From Saccharomonospora sp. NB11 (GTDB lineage Bacteria; Actinomycetota; Actinomycetes; Mycobacteriales; Pseudonocardiaceae): 64,000 bases of DNA. The stretch lies in contig NZ_JACBJG010000005.1 of the NCBI RefSeq assembly GCF_015910535.1, forward strand, positions 62,001 to 126,000. Reading direction: 5' to 3'. Positions 58,387 through 64,000 of the stretch are shown one piece after another. The stretch's first letter is position 1; every line of letters starts with the position of its first letter. The notes under the pieces were generated by a model. That model saw nothing but the letters and a program-made list of their open reading frames with translations, searched no databases and was not told where the DNA came from. A program made the translations under genes and the position numbers.

Positions 58387-60006
58387 ATGAGCACACCCCG
58401 CCATCCCCTGTCCGGTCCGCCCGCCCACGTGACCGTTCGTGCTCTGCGACCCGACGACTGGCCTGCCGTCCTGGCCATCTACCGCGAGGGCATCGCCACC
58501 GGACTCGCCACCTTCGAGACCACCGTGCCCGACCACGCCACGCTCGATGCCGCCTGGCTCCCGGCTCACCGCTGGGTCGCCGAACTCGACGGCGCGGTCG
58601 TCGGCTGGGCCGCCGCGCACCCCTTCTCCACCCGCGCCTGCTACTCCGGAGTCGCCGAGACCTCCGTCTACGTCGCTGCAGGACACCACGGCCGAGGCAT
58701 CGGCAAGGCGCTGCTGCGGCGACTCGTCACCGCCGCCGACGACGCCGGGCTGTGGACCCTGCAGGCGTCGACCTTCACCGACAATCACGCGAGCATCGCG
58801 CTGCACCACGCCGCCGGATACCGCACGGTGGGTGTCCGCGAACGCATCGCCCGGCTGAACGGGGTCTGGCGCGACACCACACTCCTCGAACGCCGCTCAG
58901 CCTGCATGAGTGACCCGCTACTCGACGCGGCGGGCCGCTCGCCGCAGAGCCTCGCGCGCCTCGTCCCAGAGGGTGTCGACGATCTTCTCGGCGGGACCAC
59001 CGTCGGCGAGCGAGTAGGTCTGTCCCGCCCACAGCGACATGGCCTCGGGGTCCCCGGCCTCGGCGGCGGCGGCCCGGACCGGCCTGGTCAGTCGGTGGAG
59101 CTGCGGGTAGGCGGCCGGCGCGTGGTCGGAGTGCTCCCGCAGGAATCGGTTGACCAATCCTCGCGCCGGACGACCGCTGAACGCACGGGTGATCTCCGTG
59201 AGCCGACCGCCCTCGTCGAGGGCCTTGCGCTGCACGGCGTTCGTGCCCGCCTCGTCGGCCCGCAGGAACGCGGTCCCCAACTGCGCGGCCACGGCCCCGG
59301 CCGTGAGCACGGCGGCCAGGTCGGCGCCCCGGACGATCCCGCCCGCGGCCACCAGAGGCAGATCGGTGACCGTCGAGCACAACCGCAGCGCCGCCAACAG
59401 TCCGAACAGCGGTCCGCCGCACGGGTCGTCGGGCCGGTCGCTGAACACGCTGCGGTGCCCGCCCGCCTCGAAACCCTGCACGCACAACGCGTCAGCACCG
59501 ACCTCGGCCGCCTCACGCGCCTCCTCGGGCGAGGTCACCGTGACGACCACCGTGGTGCCGACCTCGTGGAGCCGGTCGACGTCGGAGTCCGAGGGAACAC
59601 CGAAGGTGAACGACACCACGGGCACGCGCGACTCGACGAGCAGGTCGAGTTTGGCCGAGTAGCCGTCGTCGTCCCACCGCGGTTCCCCGGCCTGCGTGCC
59701 GTACCGCTGCGCTTCGTGCCGCACCCGCTCGACGTACCCACTCAGGTCCACTGTGGAACGGATACCGGGGACGAAGAGGTTCACCCCGAACGCAGCCGTC
59801 GACAGGCGTCGGACGGTGGCGATCTGCTCGGCCAGGCTCGCGGCGGTGAGGTACCCACCGGCCAGGTATCCGAAAGCTCCCGCCCGTCCCACTGCGGCGA
59901 CGAGTTCCGGCGTGGAGGGGCCACCGGCCATGGGCGCGGCGATCACGGGCACGCGCAGGCTGTCGAACATGGCACCAGCGTACGAAGAGCGCCGAACGCC
60001 GCGTGA
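58387..60006 (+). CDS. GNAT acetyltransferase whose frame has lost its normal stop
   Basis: Residues 1-175 form a phosphinothricin-type GNAT acetyltransferase, with VTVRALRPDDWPAVLAIYREGI (about 15-36), SVYVAAGHHGRGIGKALLRRLV for acetyl-CoA binding (about 96-117) and the C-terminal GYRTVGVRERIARLNGVWRDTTLLERRS. The family normally stops here, near 58905. In this sequence the frame continues without a stop to 60006, antisense to the whole nitronate monooxygenase gene; those 364 extra residues look like a shadow, not a domain. A one- or two-base frame change at 58900-58910 would give TGA at once. The real gene is probably 58387 to about 58907, with a base change, a sequencing error or a readthrough. 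Start ATG at 58387. Confidence 0.7.
   Translation: MSTPRHPLSGPPAHVTVRALRPDDWPAVLAIYREGIATGLATFETTVPDHATLDAAWLPAHRWVAELDGAVVGWAAAHPFSTRACYSGVAETSVYVAAGHHGRGIGKALLRRLVTAADDAGLWTLQASTFTDNHASIALHHAAGYRTVGVRERIARLNGVWRDTTLLERRSACMSDPLLDAAGRSPQSLARLVPEGVDDLLGGTTVGERVGLSRPQRHGLGVPGLGGGGPDRPGQSVELRVGGRRVVGVLPQESVDQSSRRTTAERTGDLREPTALVEGLALHGVRARLVGPQERGPQLRGHGPGREHGGQVGAPDDPARGHQRQIGDRRAQPQRRQQSEQRSAARVVGPVAEHAAVPARLETLHAQRVSTDLGRLTRLLGRGHRDDHRGADLVEPVDVGVRGNTEGERHHGHARLDEQVEFGRVAVVVPPRFPGLRAVPLRFVPHPLDVPTQVHCGTDTGDEEVHPERSRRQASDGGDLLGQARGGEVPTGQVSESSRPSHCGDEFRRGGATGHGRGDHGHAQAVEHGTSVRRAPNAA
58918..59970 (-). CDS. Nitronate monooxygenase-like FMN oxidoreductase
   Basis: This 350-residue protein has a TIM-barrel FMN-binding fold with PVIAAPMAGGPSTPELVAAVGRAGAFGYLAGGY (about residues 8-40), GADALCVQGFEAGGHRS (about residues 160-176) and PLVAAGGIVRGADLAAVLTAGAVAAQLGTAFL (about residues 207-238). 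These match nitronate monooxygenase and related enzymes. The ATG at 59970 fits the family. On the opposite strand the open frame of the GNAT gene crosses it completely; this gene is the one with normal motifs, so it is the real one. Confidence 0.92.
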   Translation of the reverse strand: MFDSLRVPVIAAPMAGGPSTPELVAAVGRAGAFGYLAGGYLTAASLAEQIATVRRLSTAAFGVNLFVPGIRSTVDLSGYVERVRHEAQRYGTQAGEPRWDDDGYSAKLDLLVESRVPVVSFTFGVPSDSDVDRLHEVGTTVVVTVTSPEEAREAAEVGADALCVQGFEAGGHRSVFSDRPDDPCGGPLFGLLAALRLCSTVTDLPLVAAGGIVRGADLAAVLTAGAVAAQLGTAFLRADEAGTNAVQRKALDEGGRLTEITRAFSGRPARGLVNRFLREHSDHAPAAYPQLHRLTRPVRAAAAEAGDPEAMSLWAGQTYSLADGGPAEKIVDTLWDEAREALRRAARRVE

Positions 60007-60063
60007 CGCGCCCACCGGTTTCGCACAGCGGTCCTGACGGACAGGTGTGGACCAGTCGGCGGC

Positions 60064-61935
<1,872 letters not shown>

Positions 61936-62049
61936 TCGTACCTCGGGGTCACTCGTGGCTGGTGAGCCCTATGTTCCCATGCCATCCCTCGCCTCGATCC
62001 CGGGGTGATCCCCGATGCGCGTCCGACGTTTTCGTGCTGACCTCGGACT

Positions 62050-62646
62050 ATGAGCTCTCTCGGACAGGTACTCGACCGCGCCTTCGGACATCCGCGCGGC
62101 CCGCTCGGCCGACTCGGCGGCGTGGTGATGGCTCGGGGCAACGCGGCCACGGAACACCACGTCGTCGAGGTCGCCAAACCGACGGAGCAGGAGTGCGTGC
62201 TCGTCGTGGGACCCGGCCCGGGTGTCGGACTCGCGGCGGCGGCCGAACGCGCCCGCCACGTGATCGGTGTCGACCCCTCGCAGGAGATGCTCGACCTGTG
62301 CGCGCAGCGCTGCGCCGACGCCGTCGAGGCGGGAACCGTGGTGCTGCGACACGCGACGGCCGAACACACCGGTGTCGACGACGAGTCGGTGGACGTCGTC
62401 CTCGGGGTGAACACCCTCCACCTCTGGGAGGACCGCGCGGGCGCGTTGCGCGAACTGCACCGGGCGCTGCGGCCGGGTGGGCGCATGGTGCTCTCCGCGC
62501 ACGAGAAGTGGCTGCCCGTCGGCCGCCACGCGCTGGCGAGGGAGACGGAGGCGGCAGGCTTCACCGACGTGCAGACGTGGGTGTGGCAACCTCCGACGCC
62601 GTTCGCCGGACGTGCCGTGCAGCTCCGGGCCTGGCGGCAGCACTGA
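62050..62646 (+). CDS. Class I SAM-dependent methyltransferase
   Basis: This 198-residue protein has the SAM-binding motif CVLVVGPGPGVGLAAAAERARHVIGVDPS (about residues 49-77), the acidic loop VVLGVNTLHLWEDRAGALRELHRALRPGGRM (about residues 116-146) and a C-terminal strand. The substrate is unknown. The ATG at 62050 is the natural start. It is divergent from lepA, with 114 bp between the starts. Confidence 0.88.
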   Translation: MSSLGQVLDRAFGHPRGPLGRLGGVVMARGNAATEHHVVEVAKPTEQECVLVVGPGPGVGLAAAAERARHVIGVDPSQEMLDLCAQRCADAVEAGTVVLRHATAEHTGVDDESVDVVLGVNTLHLWEDRAGALRELHRALRPGGRMVLSAHEKWLPVGRHALARETEAAGFTDVQTWVWQPPTPFAGRAVQLRAWRQH

Positions 62647-62676
62647 AGCCGGTCCCGCCCGTCGCCGCGTGATCCG

Positions 62677-63057
62677 TCACGGCGTGCGCACGTCGACCCG
62701 CAGCGGGTGGTCCGCGGGGATCTCGACGAGCACGATCCGGGTGCCGTCCGGGTCCGACAACCACGCCTCGTCGAGCCCCCACGGCTCCCGACGCGGTTCC
62801 CGATCGAGCACGACTCCCTTGGCCCGCAGCTCGCTCACGGTGGCGTCGAGGTCACGCACCTGCAACCACAGCGAGACGTTCTCGGCGGGCACCGTGTCGC
62901 TGCGCCCCACGATTTCGAGGAAGCCGCCGCCGAGGAAGAAGACCGTGCCCCCGGGGAACTCCCGATAGATCGCCAGCCCGAGGACGTCGCGGTAGAACGC
63001 CGTGGTGACGGCCGGGTCCTTCGGATTCAGCAGGATTCGGCTGCTCAACACATCCAT
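62677..63057 (-). CDS. VOC-family (glyoxalase/dioxygenase fold) protein
   Basis: This 126-residue protein has the start SSRILLNPKDPAVTTAFYRDVLGLAIYREFPGGTVFFLGGGFLEIVG (about residues 5-52) and the C-terminal AWLSDPDGTRIVLVEIP (about residues 100-116). Both are hallmarks of the vicinal oxygen chelate fold. Such proteins act in resistance, isomerisation or glyoxalase reactions, and the substrate here is unknown. The ATG at 63057 gives the normal length; an earlier in-frame start is not supported. Confidence 0.85.
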   Translation of the reverse strand: MDVLSSRILLNPKDPAVTTAFYRDVLGLAIYREFPGGTVFFLGGGFLEIVGRSDTVPAENVSLWLQVRDLDATVSELRAKGVVLDREPRREPWGLDEAWLSDPDGTRIVLVEIPADHPLRVDVRTP

Positions 63058-63095
63058 GTGTTCCACCGTCTCACGTCGACCACCAGGGTGCGCCG

Positions 63096-63123
63096 TTCGC
63101 GACCGCGACCGCGTTGCTAGGCT
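63096..63123 (+). promoter_or_regulatory. Candidate rpsT promoter
   Basis: TTCGCG at 63096-63101 and TAGGCT at 63118-63123 are separated by 16 bp, a plausible -35/-10 pair of the actinomycete housekeeping type (TANNNT). It lies 104 bp before rpsT. Confidence 0.4.
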
Positions 63124-63227
63124 GTTGAGCTGTTGCCGTGCGGCATTCCGCAGGGGAGGAAACCCGGTCAAGGCCGGGGCCGACACAGCGCGGCGACGCG
63201 AACGCCGAGAGACGAAGGAGCGCCCTC

Positions 63228-63488
63228 GTGGCCAACATCAAGTCCCAGATCAAGCGCATCAAGACCAACGAGAAGGCTCGTCTGCGCAACCAGGCGGTCA
63301 AGTCCGCCGTGAAGACCGCGGTGCGCAAGTTCCGCGAGGCCGCCGACGCCGGTGACAAGGCCAAGGCCGTGGAGCTGCAGCGCGAGGCCGCGCGCAAGCT
63401 CGACAAGGCCGTGACCAAGGGCGTCATCCACAAGAACCAGGCCGCCAACAAGAAGTCGGCGATGGCGTTGCGCGTCAACAAGCTCTGA
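63228..63488 (+). CDS. rpsT: 30S ribosomal protein S20
   Basis: This 86-residue basic protein begins [38 protein letters not shown] and ends [21 protein letters not shown], both characteristic of S20. It binds 16S rRNA early in 30S assembly. The GTG at 63228 has GAAGGAG eight bases upstream. It is followed by a strong terminator with a T-run. Confidence 0.98.
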   Translation: MANIKSQIKRIKTNEKARLRNQAVKSAVKTAVRKFREAADAGDKAKAVELQREAARKLDKAVTKGVIHKNQAANKKSAMALRVNKL

Positions 63489-63505
63489 CTCGCCTCGCGA
63501 GCCCG

Positions 63506-63541
63506 AACCCCCGGTGTGGACGTCTCCACCCGGGGGTTTTC
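63506..63541 (+). terminator. Rho-independent terminator of rpsT
   Basis: ACCCCCGG pairs with CCGGGGGT around a stem that includes GTGGA / TCCAC and a 4-nt loop, followed by TTTT. It lies 18 bp after the rpsT stop. Confidence 0.9.
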
Positions 63542-63972
63542 GTATGCCCGGGGTTTGTATCCCGACGTGGCGTCGACGACGCCCACCGCGCCCGGTCCCG
63601 TTCGGTCACGGCACGGACCCCGGCAGCCCCACGGGCCCGTGAGACGTCCACCGAGACCGCCACCTGCTCCGGGCACGGCCGTCCCGCTCTGCACAAACCC
63701 CGCTCGCCGCTGCGCGCCGTGGTCCCGCTCGGCACAACCCTGCTCGCCGAGACTTCGCTCGGCATGCCCGTGATCACCGTGCCGCCGTCGGCATACCCGC
63801 TCGCGCCGCGCCCCTGGTCGGCACGCCTCGCGTAACACGTGCGCCGCGACCGGTCCTCACGCCGTTCGGCTCGGCCGGTTCCCGGTGAGGTCGTGTGCAC
63901 GCGACCTCACCCGGTGACACGCGGACCAGCCGAACGTCGCCCCAGCTCGGGCCCCGCGGTGGGCAGCCGCAG
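63542..63972. other. Non-coding stretch with imperfect repeats
   Basis: No gene with recognisable features is seen; open frames here lack start signals and family motifs. Two copies of a GTCCCGCTC-GCACAA-GCTCGCCG-like block, 41 bp apart (63681 and 63722), and a third partial copy near 63754 form an imperfect repeat. Confidence 0.45.
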
Positions 63973-64000
63973 TCAGCGCAGGCGCCGGGCGGCCACGATG
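63973..64000 (-). CDS. Possible 3' end of a minus-strand gene at the window edge
   Basis: The last 28 bases read on the minus strand as IVAARRLR followed by TGA (complement of 63973-63975). In many actinomycetes a minus-strand DNA polymerase III delta subunit gene (holA) ends near rpsT, which would fit the position, but nine codons are too few to identify it. Confidence 0.25.

Noticed and set aside
63516-63773. 85-codon plus-strand open frame after rpsT
   Set aside because: It starts inside the rpsT terminator and has no start signal or motif.

Overview
The window is high-GC DNA with dense, short-gapped operons and many GTG starts. It carries WhiB, a DUF5709 protein, an F420-type luciferase-like oxidoreductase, a class F sortase and NirA/CysH-type assimilation genes. 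This points to an actinomycete, most likely a Pseudonocardiaceae member near Saccharomonospora (inference from gene content, not a search). No tRNA, rRNA, CRISPR array, insertion sequence or phage gene was seen. The content is mostly chromosomal metabolism.

Layout. 1-4750 (minus): glycine cleavage operon gcvP-gcvT-gcvH-glyA behind a tandem glycine riboswitch. 4977-9576: a DeoR-type regulator divergent from two FGGY sugar kinases and a histidine phosphatase, with a matched pair of TGTGA-type repeats between them. 9619-10782: a secreted phospholipase-D-like protein. 11106-18758 (plus): an eight-gene operon in which two uncharacterised proteins precede a complete Dpp/Opp-type ABC importer with a LacI regulator in its middle. 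This is the best candidate for an undescribed uptake system. 18774-19909: a lipoprotein-like class F sortase with an Asp/Lys/His/Trp-repeat secreted protein. 20158-22718: a DUF6098-like protein, a NarL-type two-component pair and a small membrane protein.

22815-33444 holds a flavin monooxygenase and a molybdenum hydroxylase system: coxG, coxM, coxL, coxS, then XdhC, CoxE-like and CoxD-like maturation genes and a MocA-like cytidylyltransferase. CoxL has the form II active-site loop, so the substrate is probably not CO. 33441-38424 is a partial beta-ketoadipate cluster (pcaI-pcaJ-pcaF-pcaB plus an IclR regulator) with a perfect 17-bp palindrome upstream. 38566-40649 encodes glyoxylate to 2-phosphoglycerate conversion (hydroxyacid dehydrogenase, glycerate kinase).

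40646-48519 holds a zinc alcohol dehydrogenase, a cysteine-free HesB-like protein, DUF5709, STAS, paired DUF202 membrane proteins, an ECF-like sigma factor, an F420-type oxidoreductase, WhiB and an enoyl-reductase-like protein. 48529-55524 has hemW, then the assimilatory sulfate operon nirA-(zinc ribbon)-cysH-cysD-cysN-sirohydrochlorin chelatase, which makes sulfide and the siroheme NirA needs. 55611-64000 has an enoyl-CoA hydratase, barstar beside a degenerate ribonuclease-like gene, a quinone oxidoreductase, an acetyltransferase whose frame runs on antisense through a nitronate monooxygenase gene, lepA, a methyltransferase, a VOC protein and rpsT.

Non-coding highlights are a dispersed tandem repeat of exactly 21 bp at three intergenic loci, several perfect palindromes that look like operators, and strong hairpins between convergent genes.
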